Below the pieces are notes generated by a model. That model saw only the letters and a program-made list of their open reading frames with translations, did no database searches and had not been told where the DNA came from. This document shows positions 1-8,304 of a DNA stretch of 64,000 bases, piece after piece; position 1 is the stretch's first letter, and the number at the start of each line of letters is the position of its first letter. The position numbers were made by a program, and so were the translations under genes. Source of the DNA: Massilia sp. R2A-15 (GTDB lineage: Bacteria; Pseudomonadota; Gammaproteobacteria; Burkholderiales; Burkholderiaceae_D). Location: assembly GCF_030704305.1 (NCBI RefSeq), contig NZ_CP131935.1, forward strand, positions 1,922,001-1,986,000, in the 5' to 3' direction.

Positions 1-34
1 ACCAGCGGACTGATCGCATTACAATACCGGCATC

Positions 35-370
35 ATGACCCGCCGATCCATTGTCCGAGTGCTGCTGTCGCTGCTGCTGCTGATGTCGCAGCAGATGGCG
101 ATGTCGCACGCGATGACGCACTGGGCCGGCGCGGCGCGCGTGCACCACGTCGCCACGGAGGCGAGCGGCGTGTCGTCCGCCTTCGCCCAGGACCAGACTT
201 GCGAGCAATGCCTCGCCTTCGCCCAGATCGCCGGCGCTGTCGGCTGCGACACCCGCAGCTTTGCGCCGGACGGCACCGCCACCTGCGCCCTCGGCGCCAG
301 TCCCACCCAGCCCGGCTGCGAGCGCACCGTCTGCGTGTTCCAGTCGCGCGCGCCACCTTCCTTCGCCTAG
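35..370 (+). CDS. Small secreted cysteine-containing protein beside zinc-uptake genes
   Basis: 111 aa. Residues 1-30 look like an export signal (MTRR followed by a leucine-rich stretch). The mature part has a CEQC motif near residue 57 and three further cysteines (in GCDT, TCAL and GCERTVC), so a small metal- or disulfide-binding periplasmic protein is plausible. It lies 74 bp upstream of a porin-like gene and the metal ABC transporter genes on the same strand, which suggests zinc-responsive co-expression. No family is recognised with certainty; a DUF2946-like relation is possible. The start at 35 follows an unremarkable upstream sequence, and the true promoter may lie outside the window. Confidence 0.6.
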   Translation: MTRRSIVRVLLSLLLLMSQQMAMSHAMTHWAGAARVHHVATEASGVSSAFAQDQTCEQCLAFAQIAGAVGCDTRSFAPDGTATCALGASPTQPGCERTVCVFQSRAPPSFA

Positions 371-444
371 ACACAGCCCGTTTCCCGGTCGCCGCGCGCG
401 TTGTCGCGCCGCGCCTCGCTGTTCTCTGTTTGCAAGGAATTAAC

Positions 445-1809
445 ATGTTGAAGACCACCGTACTCGGTGCGGCGCTGGCTGCCGCACTGGCGTCGCCACT
501 GGCCGCATCGGCCGCCGACGACAAGGAACTGGCCGCCATCCGCGCCCAGATCAAGGAAATGAAGGAATCGTACGAGGCGCGCCTGCAGGCTCTCGAACAA
601 CGCCTGCAGGACGCGCAGGCCGCCGCGGCCCAGGCGCAGAATGCGGCGCTGGCGGCGCAAACCCCGGCGCCGGCCCCGGCGCCCGTCGCAGCCGCCCCGG
701 CCGCCCCGGCCGCCGCCAATGCGTTCAATCCGAACATCTCGCTGGTGCTCGGCGGCACCTACGCCAACCTGTCGCAGGATCCCGAGAAGTATCGCCTGCA
801 GGGCTTTGTGCCGCCGGTGGGCGAAGTTGGCCCCGGCAAGCGCGGCTTCAACCTGGGCGAATCGGAACTGACCTTCGCCGCCAATATCGACCCGATGTTC
901 TCCGGCCAGCTGACCTTCGCCTTGTCGGGCGAGGACACGGTCGGCGTCGAGGAGGCCTTTGTCCAGACCCGCGCGATCGCCAACGGCATCAACCTGAAGG
1001 CGGGCCGTTTCCTGTCCTCGATCGGCTACCTGAACAGCCAGCACGCCCACACCTGGGACTTCGTCGATGCGCCGCTGGCCTACCAGGCCTTCCTCGGCGG
1101 CCAGTACAAGCCCGACGGACTGCAGGCCAAGTGGCTGGCGCCGACCGACACCCTGGTCGAAATCGGCGCCGAACTGGGCAATGGCGGCAGCTTCCCCGGC
1201 AATGCGCGCAACAAGAACGGCGCCGGCGCGGGCGCGCTGTACGCCCACGTGGGCGACGACATCGGCGACTCGGCCAGCTGGCGCGCCGGCCTGTCGCTGC
1301 TGCGCACCGGTGCGGCCAACCGCGAATTCGACAACATGGGCGAGGCCGCCGCGTTCTCGGGCAGTTCGCGCATGGTCGTCGCCGACGCCATCTACAAATG
1401 GGCGCCGAACGGCAACCCGACCCAGCGCAACCTCAAGCTGCAGGGCGAATACTTCCGCCGCAAGGAATCCGGCGAGCTGGCGGCGGCCTCCGCCGTGAGC
1501 GGCTACGACAGCACGCAGTCGGGCTGGTACCTGCAGGGCGTGTTCCAGTTCATCCCGAACTGGCGCGCGGGCCTGCGCTACGACCGCCTAGATTCCGGCA
1601 CGCCGGCGCCGGGCACGGCTGCCAGCTTCCCCCTGCTGTCGGCCTATTCGCCCAAGCGCACCAGCGCGATGGTCGACTACAGCCCCTCGGAATTTTCACG
1701 CCTGCGCCTGCAACTGGCGCGCGACCAGTCCCGTCCCGGCGTGACCGACAACCAGATCTTCCTGCAATACATCATGAGCCTGGGCACGCACGCGGCCCAC
1801 TCGTTCTAA
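445..1809 (+). CDS. Coiled-coil/beta-barrel outer-membrane porin-like protein
   Basis: 454 aa from the ATG at 445, preceded by AAGGA; the reading frame stays open upstream but that part does not look like protein. Residues 1-24 are a Sec signal peptide ending ASA. About 25-65 is a charged coiled coil (KELAAIRAQIKEMKESYEAR), then an Ala/Pro linker, then a barrel-like region with alternating aromatic/polar strands ending in Phe (AAHSF), the usual terminal Phe of outer-membrane proteins. It ends 9 bp before the ZnuA-like gene and so is probably co-transcribed; a zinc-responsive outer-membrane entry channel is the likely role. Specific substrate is inferred only from context. Confidence 0.75.
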   Translation: MLKTTVLGAALAAALASPLAASAADDKELAAIRAQIKEMKESYEARLQALEQRLQDAQAAAAQAQNAALAAQTPAPAPAPVAAAPAAPAAANAFNPNISLVLGGTYANLSQDPEKYRLQGFVPPVGEVGPGKRGFNLGESELTFAANIDPMFSGQLTFALSGEDTVGVEEAFVQTRAIANGINLKAGRFLSSIGYLNSQHAHTWDFVDAPLAYQAFLGGQYKPDGLQAKWLAPTDTLVEIGAELGNGGSFPGNARNKNGAGAGALYAHVGDDIGDSASWRAGLSLLRTGAANREFDNMGEAAAFSGSSRMVVADAIYKWAPNGNPTQRNLKLQGEYFRRKESGELAAASAVSGYDSTQSGWYLQGVFQFIPNWRAGLRYDRLDSGTPAPGTAASFPLLSAYSPKRTSAMVDYSPSEFSRLRLQLARDQSRPGVTDNQIFLQYIMSLGTHAAHSF

Positions 1810-1818
1810 GGAGTCGAC

Positions 1819-2733
1819 ATGAAACACAATCACAAACTGCTGTCCGCGCTGCTGCTGGGCGCCGCTTCGCTGTTCTCGGTGTCGGCCCACGCCGCCCTCA
1901 ACGTGCTGGCCTGCGAGCCTGAATGGGAAGCGCTGACGAAGGAAATCGGCGGCGACAAGGTCAAGGTATCGAGCGCCACCAACGGCCTGCAGGATCCGCA
2001 CCGTATCGAGGCGCGTCCCGGCCTGATCGCGCGCACCCGCAACGCCGACCTGCTCGTGTGCACCGGCCTGGAACTGGAAGTGGGCTGGCTGCCGGTGCTG
2101 GTGCAGCAATCGGGCAACGCCAAGATCGCCGCCGGCCAGCCGGGCCATTTCGAGGCCGGTTCGTTCGTGCCGCGCCTCGACGTGCCGAACAAGCTCGATC
2201 GCAGCGAGGGCGATGTGCATGCCGCCGGCAATCCGCACATCCAGCAAAATCCGCACAACATCGCGCTGGTCGCCGCCGCGCTGTCCAAGCGCCTGGCCGA
2301 ACTCGATCCGGCCGACGCCGCGTACTTCCAGTCGCGCCAGGCCGATTTCTCGGCGCGCTGGAACGCCGCCATGCTCAAGTGGGAGAAGCAGGCTGCGCCG
2401 CTGCGCGGGATTGCCGTGGTCGAACACCACAAGAACATGGAATACCTGATGAACTGGCTGGGCATGCGCCAGGTCGGCACGCTCGAGGCCAAGCCGGGCG
2501 TCGAGCCGAGCGCGGCGCACCTGGGCGAATTGCTGGCCCAGTTGCAGCGCCAGCCGGCCAAGATGGTGATCCGCGCCGGCTACCAGGACGCGCGCGCCTC
2601 GCAGTGGCTGGCCGAGCACGCCAAGATTCCGGCGGTGCTGCTGCCGTTCACCGTTGGTGGCGACGCGAAGGCGACCGACCTGTTCAGCCTGTTCGACGTC
2701 ACGGTCCAGCGCCTGGTGGAAGCGAATAAATGA
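1819..2733 (+). CDS. Zinc/manganese ABC transporter substrate-binding protein, ZnuA-like
   Basis: 304 aa, cluster A-I metal-binding protein (ZnuA/TroA family). Signal peptide 1-25 ends SAHA. Family His ligands are visible in DPHRIEARP, NPHIQQNPHN and VVEHHKNMEYL, with an acidic residue in the final IRAGYQDARAS segment. It lacks the long His/Asp-rich loop of many true ZnuA proteins, so specificity for zinc over manganese is not certain. The start has a strong AAGGAG site. The stop overlaps the next start by four bases (ATGA), showing translational coupling to the permease. It delivers metal in the periplasm to the inner-membrane permease. Confidence 0.88.
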   Translation: MKHNHKLLSALLLGAASLFSVSAHAALNVLACEPEWEALTKEIGGDKVKVSSATNGLQDPHRIEARPGLIARTRNADLLVCTGLELEVGWLPVLVQQSGNAKIAAGQPGHFEAGSFVPRLDVPNKLDRSEGDVHAAGNPHIQQNPHNIALVAAALSKRLAELDPADAAYFQSRQADFSARWNAAMLKWEKQAAPLRGIAVVEHHKNMEYLMNWLGMRQVGTLEAKPGVEPSAAHLGELLAQLQRQPAKMVIRAGYQDARASQWLAEHAKIPAVLLPFTVGGDAKATDLFSLFDVTVQRLVEANK

Positions 2734-3500
2734 ACCTGGAATCCTTCGACCTGATGATCGTGCTGCCGGCCTTCCTGGCCGGCCTGCTGGTGCTCGCCAC
2801 CCATATCCCGCTGGGCGCCCAGGTGCTCAAGCGCGGCATCGTGTTCATCGACCTGGCCATTGCCCAGATCGCCGCGCTCGGCGTGATCGTCGCCGGTTCG
2901 GGCGACCTCGACCCGCACGGCTGGGCGGTGCAGGTGGCGGCCGGCGTCGCCGCCGTGCTGGGCGCCTTGCTGCTGACCTGGACCGAGAAGCGCTGGCCGG
3001 AGGTGCAGGAAGCGCAGATCGGCGTGATGTTCATCCTGGCCGCCAGCGCCGGCCTGCTGCTGGTGGCGCACAACCCGCATGGCGGCGAGCATCTGCAGGA
3101 CTTGCTCGCCGGCCAGATTCTGTGGGTCGGCTACGGCCAGTTGTTGATGCCGGCGCTGGGTGCCGCGATCATCCTGGCGATCCTGTACGTGTTCCACGCG
3201 CGCCTGGCGCGGCTGGGCTTTTACCTGGTGTTCGCGCTGGCGGTGACGGCATCGGTCCAGCTGGTCGGCGTCTACCTGGTGTTCGCCAGCCTGATCGTAC
3301 CGAGTCTGGCGGTTCGCCACTATCCGGAAAATCGCAAGCTGGCGTTTGCCTACCTGACCGGCGTCGGCGGCTACGCCAGCGGGCTGATCCTGTCGGTGCT
3401 TCTGGACCTGCCGTCCGGCGCGCTGATCGTCTGGTGCCTGGCGCTGCTGGCCATGCTGATGTACGCCTTGGGACCGAAACCGGCGGATTCCGCCGCCTGA
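2730..3500 (+). CDS. Zinc/manganese ABC transporter permease, ZnuB-like
   Basis: 256 aa, very hydrophobic, with about eight membrane segments typical of the ABC-3 permease family; the family landmarks HIPLGAQVLKRGIVFIDLAIAQ-like N-terminal helix and the QLVGVYLVFASLIVPSLAVR segment are present. It starts inside the stop of the binding protein (ATGA overlap). A strong terminator follows immediately, so the operon ends here. No ATP-binding subunit (ZnuC) is encoded downstream; it must be upstream of the window or elsewhere. Function: moves the metal ion through the inner membrane. Confidence 0.87.
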   Translation: MNLESFDLMIVLPAFLAGLLVLATHIPLGAQVLKRGIVFIDLAIAQIAALGVIVAGSGDLDPHGWAVQVAAGVAAVLGALLLTWTEKRWPEVQEAQIGVMFILAASAGLLLVAHNPHGGEHLQDLLAGQILWVGYGQLLMPALGAAIILAILYVFHARLARLGFYLVFALAVTASVQLVGVYLVFASLIVPSLAVRHYPENRKLAFAYLTGVGGYASGLILSVLLDLPSGALIVWCLALLAMLMYALGPKPADSAA

Positions 3501-3518
3501 TTGTTGCCAGCCGCACTT

Positions 3519-3553
3519 AAACCCCGCCGTGATCAATCACCGCGGGGTTTTTT
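3519..3553 (+). terminator. Rho-independent terminator after znuB-like gene
   Basis: Nearly perfect inverted repeat (AAACCCCGCCGTGAT against ATCACCGCGGGGTTT, one mismatch) with a 2-base centre, followed by a run of six T. It closes the metal-uptake operon. Confidence 0.88.
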
Positions 3554-3680
3554 CATGCGCCAGCACGGATGCACGATTGTGCGCAGTCAAACCCTCGCTT
3601 GTCCATACCATTAGACTTTTAGCAATAATTAGCAATCCGCTACCCGAAGTTGCAGCCAGGATATCCTGCCGAGGAGCGTC

Positions 3681-5078
3681 ATGAACCGCCCGAATAACAC
3701 GCGCGACAACTACGAAACCTATGTATGGTTCCGTCAGGCTGCCGAGCGCGGTGACGCCTATGCGCAATTCAACCTTGGCCTGATGTACAAGAAGGGCGAT
3801 TGCATCGAGCGCGACTATACCGCCGCCTTCAAATGGCTGCGCCAGGCCGCCATGCAGGGGCTGGCGTTCGCCCAGAACCACCTCGGCGCTCTGTACTACA
3901 ACGGCCGCGGCGTCGAAAAGAGCGATCCCGAGGCTGCTTACTGGTTCCGCAACGCCGCCGAGCAGGGCGACGCTTCGGCGCAGCAGAACCTGGGCCAGAT
4001 GTACCGCAAGGGCCGCGGCCTCGAGCAGAACCACGAACTGGCGCTGGCCTGGTTTTACCGGGCCGCCGAGCAGGGTGTCTCCAGCGCCCAGAACCTGCTG
4101 GCCGAGTGTTATCTGTTCGGGCACGGCGCCACCGTCAACTATCCGCTGGCGATGGCCTGGTTTCGCAAGGCGGCCGTGCAGGGGCATGCGCAGGCGCAGC
4201 TGAACCTCGGCCTGATGTACAAGCGCGGCCTCGGCGTCGAGGCCAGCGACGCGCAGGCGCTGTGCTGGTTCCGCCAGGCCGCCGCGCAGGGCGCCGCCGT
4301 GGCCCAGCGCCACCTGGGCATCGCGTACGCCGATGCGCTGGGCGTGCGCGCCGACCCGCTGCGCGCGGTCGCCTGGCTGCAGCGCGCCGCCGACCAGAAC
4401 GACCGCGAGGCCCAGTACCAGCTCGGCGTGTTTCTGTCGAGCGGGAAGGGCGTGGACCAGGACGAGATCCGCGCCCTGAACTGGTACCAGCGCGCGGCCG
4501 AGCAGGGACATCCGAACGCGCAATACAACCTTGGCAACATGTACGCGAACGGCCGCGGCGCCGCCCGCGACGAGCGGCGCGCGCTCGAATGGTACCGGCG
4601 CGCCGCTGACCAGGGAGCCGCCAATGCCCAGTTCAACCTGGGTGTCATTTTTGCCAACGGCCGCGGCGTGCCGCGCGACGACGTCCGGGCCGCCCACTGG
4701 TATCGCCTGGCCGCCGAGCAGGGCGACGCCAGCGCCCAGAACAACCTGGGCGTGATGTACGCCGGCGGCCACGGCGTGCCGCAGGACGATGCGCTGGCGG
4801 TCTACTGGTATCGCCAGGCGGCCGAACGCAACCACGCGCTGGCTCAGTTCAACCTGGGATCGATGTACGAAGCCGGGCGCGGCGTGGCCCGCGACATCGT
4901 GCACGCCTACATGTGGCTGCTGCTGGCGGCCGAGGGCGGCCACGAAACCGCAAGCGCCAACAAGAGCATCGTCGCGCGGCGCCTCTCGCCGGCCGAGATC
5001 GGCTCGGCGCTGGACCTTACCCGCCAGTGGCAGGTGAGCCACGCCGCGGCGTCGCAGGCGCTGGCGCAGCGCAACTGA
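3681..5078 (+). CDS. Sel1/TPR-like repeat protein
   Basis: 465 aa, almost wholly built from about eleven 36-residue Sel1 repeats, each with the pattern A-Q-x-N-L-G-x-M-Y-x-x-G-x-G followed by A-x-x-W-[YF]-R-x-A-A-x-Q-G. There is no signal peptide: the protein opens in the middle of a repeat (YVWFRQAAERGD). Start chosen at the ATG after GAGGAG. Sel1 proteins are protein-protein interaction scaffolds, often in signalling or envelope stress; the partner here is unknown. It stands alone between the znuB terminator and the cupredoxin gene. The last about 60 residues (VHAYMWLLLAAEGGHETA onwards) are the usual Sel1 capping unit plus a tail. Confidence 0.9.
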   Translation: MNRPNNTRDNYETYVWFRQAAERGDAYAQFNLGLMYKKGDCIERDYTAAFKWLRQAAMQGLAFAQNHLGALYYNGRGVEKSDPEAAYWFRNAAEQGDASAQQNLGQMYRKGRGLEQNHELALAWFYRAAEQGVSSAQNLLAECYLFGHGATVNYPLAMAWFRKAAVQGHAQAQLNLGLMYKRGLGVEASDAQALCWFRQAAAQGAAVAQRHLGIAYADALGVRADPLRAVAWLQRAADQNDREAQYQLGVFLSSGKGVDQDEIRALNWYQRAAEQGHPNAQYNLGNMYANGRGAARDERRALEWYRRAADQGAANAQFNLGVIFANGRGVPRDDVRAAHWYRLAAEQGDASAQNNLGVMYAGGHGVPQDDALAVYWYRQAAERNHALAQFNLGSMYEAGRGVARDIVHAYMWLLLAAEGGHETASANKSIVARRLSPAEIGSALDLTRQWQVSHAAASQALAQRN

Positions 5079-5202
5079 GGACAACCGCACGTTGTTTTTC
5101 CGCAGTAACGGAAAATTCCATCGGGAATTTTTGCCGTAGCTCTACATTTGCCCGGCGCGATGCCGTAACATGGGCAATAACTGTGACCACCCTCCGATTT
5201 TC

Positions 5203-5835
5203 ATGAACCTTGCCCTGCGCGGCGCCATTGTTGCCAGCTTCACCGCCTTGTCCCAGGCCGCGTTCGCCTCGAGCGTTGCCGTCCAGGTCCATGACGCCGC
5301 CGGCAAGGCGCTGGCGGACGTGGTGCTGTACGCCGAGCCGGACAATGGCGCCGCGGCGCCGAGGAACCCCAGGCCGGCCACCATCGAGCAGCGTGGGCTG
5401 AAGTTCCTGCCGCTGGTGAGCGTCGTCCAGGCCGGCAGCCAGATCTCCTTCCCGAACAACGACAAGGTGCGCCACCACATCTACTCGTTTTCGCCAGCCA
5501 AGAAGTTCGACCAGAAGCTGTACTCCGGCGTGGCCGCAGCCCCGCAAGTGTTCGACAAGGCTGGCACCGTCGTCCTGGGCTGCAACATCCACGACCGCAT
5601 GGTCGCTTACGTCAAGGTGGTCGACACGCCGTTTTTTGCCAAGACCGACGCCCAGGGGATTGCCCGGATCGAATTGCCGGCGGTCGGTAAATATACGCTC
5701 AAGGCCTGGCATTTCGCGATGGCCGCCAACGCCCAGGCCGAGCAGGCGTTGCTGGTCCTTGCGGGCGACGCGCCCGCCACCGCCAGCTTCCGGCTCGCGA
5801 TGAAGCCGCCGGTCGACGGCGATCCGGGCAATTGA
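5203..5835 (+). CDS. Periplasmic cupredoxin-like (methylamine utilization protein family)
   Basis: 210 aa from the ATG at 5203, chosen because MNLALRGAIVASF...AAFA is a clear Sec signal peptide; an ATG 33 bases upstream would bury it. The cupredoxin-type metal site is visible: His91/His92 in VRHHIYSF, and Cys127, His130 and Met133 in CNIHDRM, a type-1 blue-copper ligand set. Annotated in related genomes as methylamine utilization protein, but no methylamine genes are near. The GGDEF/EAL gene starts 2 bp after its stop, so the two are an operon; a role in periplasmic redox or copper sensing feeding c-di-GMP signalling is an inference. Confidence 0.82.
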   Translation: MNLALRGAIVASFTALSQAAFASSVAVQVHDAAGKALADVVLYAEPDNGAAAPRNPRPATIEQRGLKFLPLVSVVQAGSQISFPNNDKVRHHIYSFSPAKKFDQKLYSGVAAAPQVFDKAGTVVLGCNIHDRMVAYVKVVDTPFFAKTDAQGIARIELPAVGKYTLKAWHFAMAANAQAEQALLVLAGDAPATASFRLAMKPPVDGDPGN

Positions 5836-5837
5836 CC

Positions 5838-8234
5838 ATGAAGCTGGGTTTCCAAAGCCTGGAAGGGCGCATCGCCACGCTGTTCCTCGCGCTGATCATC
5901 GTGCTGCAAATGCTCGGCCTGGTGCTGATCCAGCGCGGCATCGACAGCAACGCGCGCGCCTCGATCACGGCCGAACTGACCAACGGCGAAAAAGTGTTCC
6001 GCAAGCTGATGGAGCAGAACGCCCAGAAGCGCCGCTTCAGCGCGCAGGTGCTGGCGCGCGACACCGGCTTCGTCCAGGCGGTCGGCAACGACGGCAGCGG
6101 CGACCGCGAGACCATTCAGTCCGCGCTCGAGAACAGCGCGCGCCGCGCCCGCGCCAACCTGACCATGCTGGTCGACGGCGAACGCAAGGTCAAGGTCTCC
6201 ACCGGCATCGGGCGGCCCGCCGAACTGGAAAAACTGGTGCTCGGCCTGCTCGACCAGGCCGAGCAAAGCGAAGGCGCCACCGGCGTCGCCCTGGTCGACA
6301 GCAAGCCGTACCAGATCGTCGTCATGCCGGTCAAGGCGCCCATCACCATCGCCTGGGTGGTAATGGGCTTTGCCATCGACCGCCAGCTGGCGATGGACAT
6401 GAAGGAGTTGTCGGCGCTGGAAGTGGCGATTCTCGCGCGCGGCCCCGACGGCCGCTGGCTCGCTGGCGACGCGACGGTGGCCCCTGGCGCCGCCGGCGCG
6501 ATGGCGGCGCAGCTTCAGGGCCTCACCGGCCGCACCTTCGACGTCGACATGGATGGCGGCAAGTACAGCGCGCGCCTGGTCGACATCGGCCGCGCCGGCG
6601 AGTCCGGCGCCAGCGTCGTGCTTGCGCGCTCGATCGAAGAGGCGACTGCCGAATATTCGCGCCTCGAGCGGCGCCTGGTGGTGCTCACCATCGTCGGCAT
6701 CATCGTCGCCGCGGTGGCCAGCGTGCTGACCGCCAAGCGCATCGCCCAGCCGCTGCGCCAGCTGGCCGGCATCGCGCGCCGGCTCGAACGCGGCGACTAC
6801 CGCGCCCAGACCGGATTGAAGCGGGGCGACGAAATCGGCGCGCTCGCCAAGGCCTTCGACAGCATGCGCGACGGTATCGCCAAGCGCGAACAGGAAATCC
6901 GCCGGCTGGCGTACTGGGACCCGCTGACCAACCTGCCCAACCGCGCCCAGTTCGTCATGCTGCTCAACGAATCGCTGGAGCAGGCCAGAAAGCGCGAGCA
7001 GCAGGTGTTCGTGCTGATGATGGATCTCGACCGCTTCAAGCATGTCAACGACGTGATGGGGCACAGCTTCGGCGACGATTTGTTGCGCCAGGTCGCCGGG
7101 CGCCTGCAGGTGCTGGTGGTCGAAGCCCATCCCGAGGCCCACGTGGCGCGCCTCGGCGGCGACGAATTCGTCGTGCTGCTGCCCGGCGCCGACGCCGGCA
7201 AGGCCCAGGTCATCGCCGCCGCGATCCTGCTCGCGCTGGAACAGCCGCTCTCGCTCGACGACCAGACCGTCGACATCGGCGCCGGCATCGGCATCGCCGG
7301 CTACCCCGCGCACGGCGCCGACGCCGAGGCGCTGCTGTCGATGGCCGAGGTGGCGATGTACGCCGCCAAGCAGCGCAACGACGGCGCCGTGGTCTACGAC
7401 GCGATGATCGACAAGGGCAGCGAAACCAGCCTGTCGCTGCTGACCGAACTGCGCACCGCAATCGAGCGCAACGAGTTCCGCCTGCACGTGCAGCCCAAGA
7501 TGAAGCTCGACACCGGCGAAGTGGTTGGCGTCGAATCGCTGGTGCGCTGGGTCCACCCGGAGCGCGGCAATGTCTTCCCGGACGAATTCATCCCGTTCGC
7601 CGAGCAGACCGGATTCATCCGCGTGCTCACGCGCTGGGTGCTGGAGCAGTCGGCCGCGCTGTGCCGCGACATGGCCGACAAGGGCATCCACCTGAAAGTC
7701 TCGGTCAACCTGTCGACCCGCGACCTGCTCGACCAGGACCTGCCGGCCAAGTTCACCGACATCCTGCGCCGCCACCGGGTCGCGCCCGAATCGTTCTGCC
7801 TCGAGATCACCGAAAGCGCGATCATGGACGACCCGATCCGCGCCCAGCAGACGCTCGAGCGCCTGCACGCGATGGGCGTCGATCTGTCGATTGACGATTT
7901 CGGCACCGGCTACTCCTCGCTCGCTTACCTCAAGCGCCTGCCGGTGGACGAACTGAAAATCGACAAGTCCTTCGTGCTGAACATGGAAAACGACATCGGC
8001 GACACCAAGATCGTCCGTTCCACCATCGATCTTGGCCACAACATGGGCCTGCGCGTGGTGGCCGAGGGGATCGAGAGCGAAGCGGTGTGGCGCCTGCTCG
8101 CCGCGCTGGGCTGCGACGAGGGCCAGGGCTACTTCATGAGCCGCCCGATCCCGGGCGACAAGCTGGTCGACTGGATCCGCAACTGGGTGCCGCCGGTGCG
8201 CTCGGCGCTGCCTTACGCCGATACCATCAGCTGA
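5838..8234 (+). CDS. Membrane-bound GGDEF/EAL cyclic-di-GMP signalling protein
   Basis: 798 aa from the ATG at 5838 (a TTG two codons earlier overlaps the previous stop). Order: TM helix about 12-32; periplasmic sensor domain to about 275; second TM; HAMP linker (AKRIAQPLRQLAGIARRLE); GGDEF domain with intact GGDEF near residue 438; EAL domain with ESLVRW near 564 instead of EAL, but with NLS, EITES, DDFGTG, KIDKSF, AEGIES and EGQGY motifs kept, so phosphodiesterase activity is plausible. No RxxD inhibitory I-site is seen before GGDEF. Likely bifunctional or PDE-dominant. Co-transcribed with the periplasmic cupredoxin. Confidence 0.92.
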   Translation: MKLGFQSLEGRIATLFLALIIVLQMLGLVLIQRGIDSNARASITAELTNGEKVFRKLMEQNAQKRRFSAQVLARDTGFVQAVGNDGSGDRETIQSALENSARRARANLTMLVDGERKVKVSTGIGRPAELEKLVLGLLDQAEQSEGATGVALVDSKPYQIVVMPVKAPITIAWVVMGFAIDRQLAMDMKELSALEVAILARGPDGRWLAGDATVAPGAAGAMAAQLQGLTGRTFDVDMDGGKYSARLVDIGRAGESGASVVLARSIEEATAEYSRLERRLVVLTIVGIIVAAVASVLTAKRIAQPLRQLAGIARRLERGDYRAQTGLKRGDEIGALAKAFDSMRDGIAKREQEIRRLAYWDPLTNLPNRAQFVMLLNESLEQARKREQQVFVLMMDLDRFKHVNDVMGHSFGDDLLRQVAGRLQVLVVEAHPEAHVARLGGDEFVVLLPGADAGKAQVIAAAILLALEQPLSLDDQTVDIGAGIGIAGYPAHGADAEALLSMAEVAMYAAKQRNDGAVVYDAMIDKGSETSLSLLTELRTAIERNEFRLHVQPKMKLDTGEVVGVESLVRWVHPERGNVFPDEFIPFAEQTGFIRVLTRWVLEQSAALCRDMADKGIHLKVSVNLSTRDLLDQDLPAKFTDILRRHRVAPESFCLEITESAIMDDPIRAQQTLERLHAMGVDLSIDDFGTGYSSLAYLKRLPVDELKIDKSFVLNMENDIGDTKIVRSTIDLGHNMGLRVVAEGIESEAVWRLLAALGCDEGQGYFMSRPIPGDKLVDWIRNWVPPVRSALPYADTIS

Positions 8235-8304
8235 GCGAAATCCGCTAGAATCGCCTCAGGCGCAATCCGCCGCCCCATAAAAACCATATCGAGAGATCCT
8301 TACC

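Noticed and set aside
10..34. Possible Zur box upstream of the first gene
   Set aside because: Only a weak dyad (TGAT ... ATCA) and not enough upstream sequence to judge; not close to the usual AT-rich Zur site.
199..444. Extended reading frame upstream of the porin-like gene (82 extra codons)
   Set aside because: Arg/His/Leu-rich shadow of the preceding small gene in another frame; the signal peptide begins at 445 with a ribosome site.
5607..8039. 810-aa open frame on the minus strand opposite the GGDEF/EAL gene
   Set aside because: Antisense shadow caused by high GC at third codon positions; composition is His/Arg/Gln-rich and no family motif is visible, while the plus strand encodes a clear protein.
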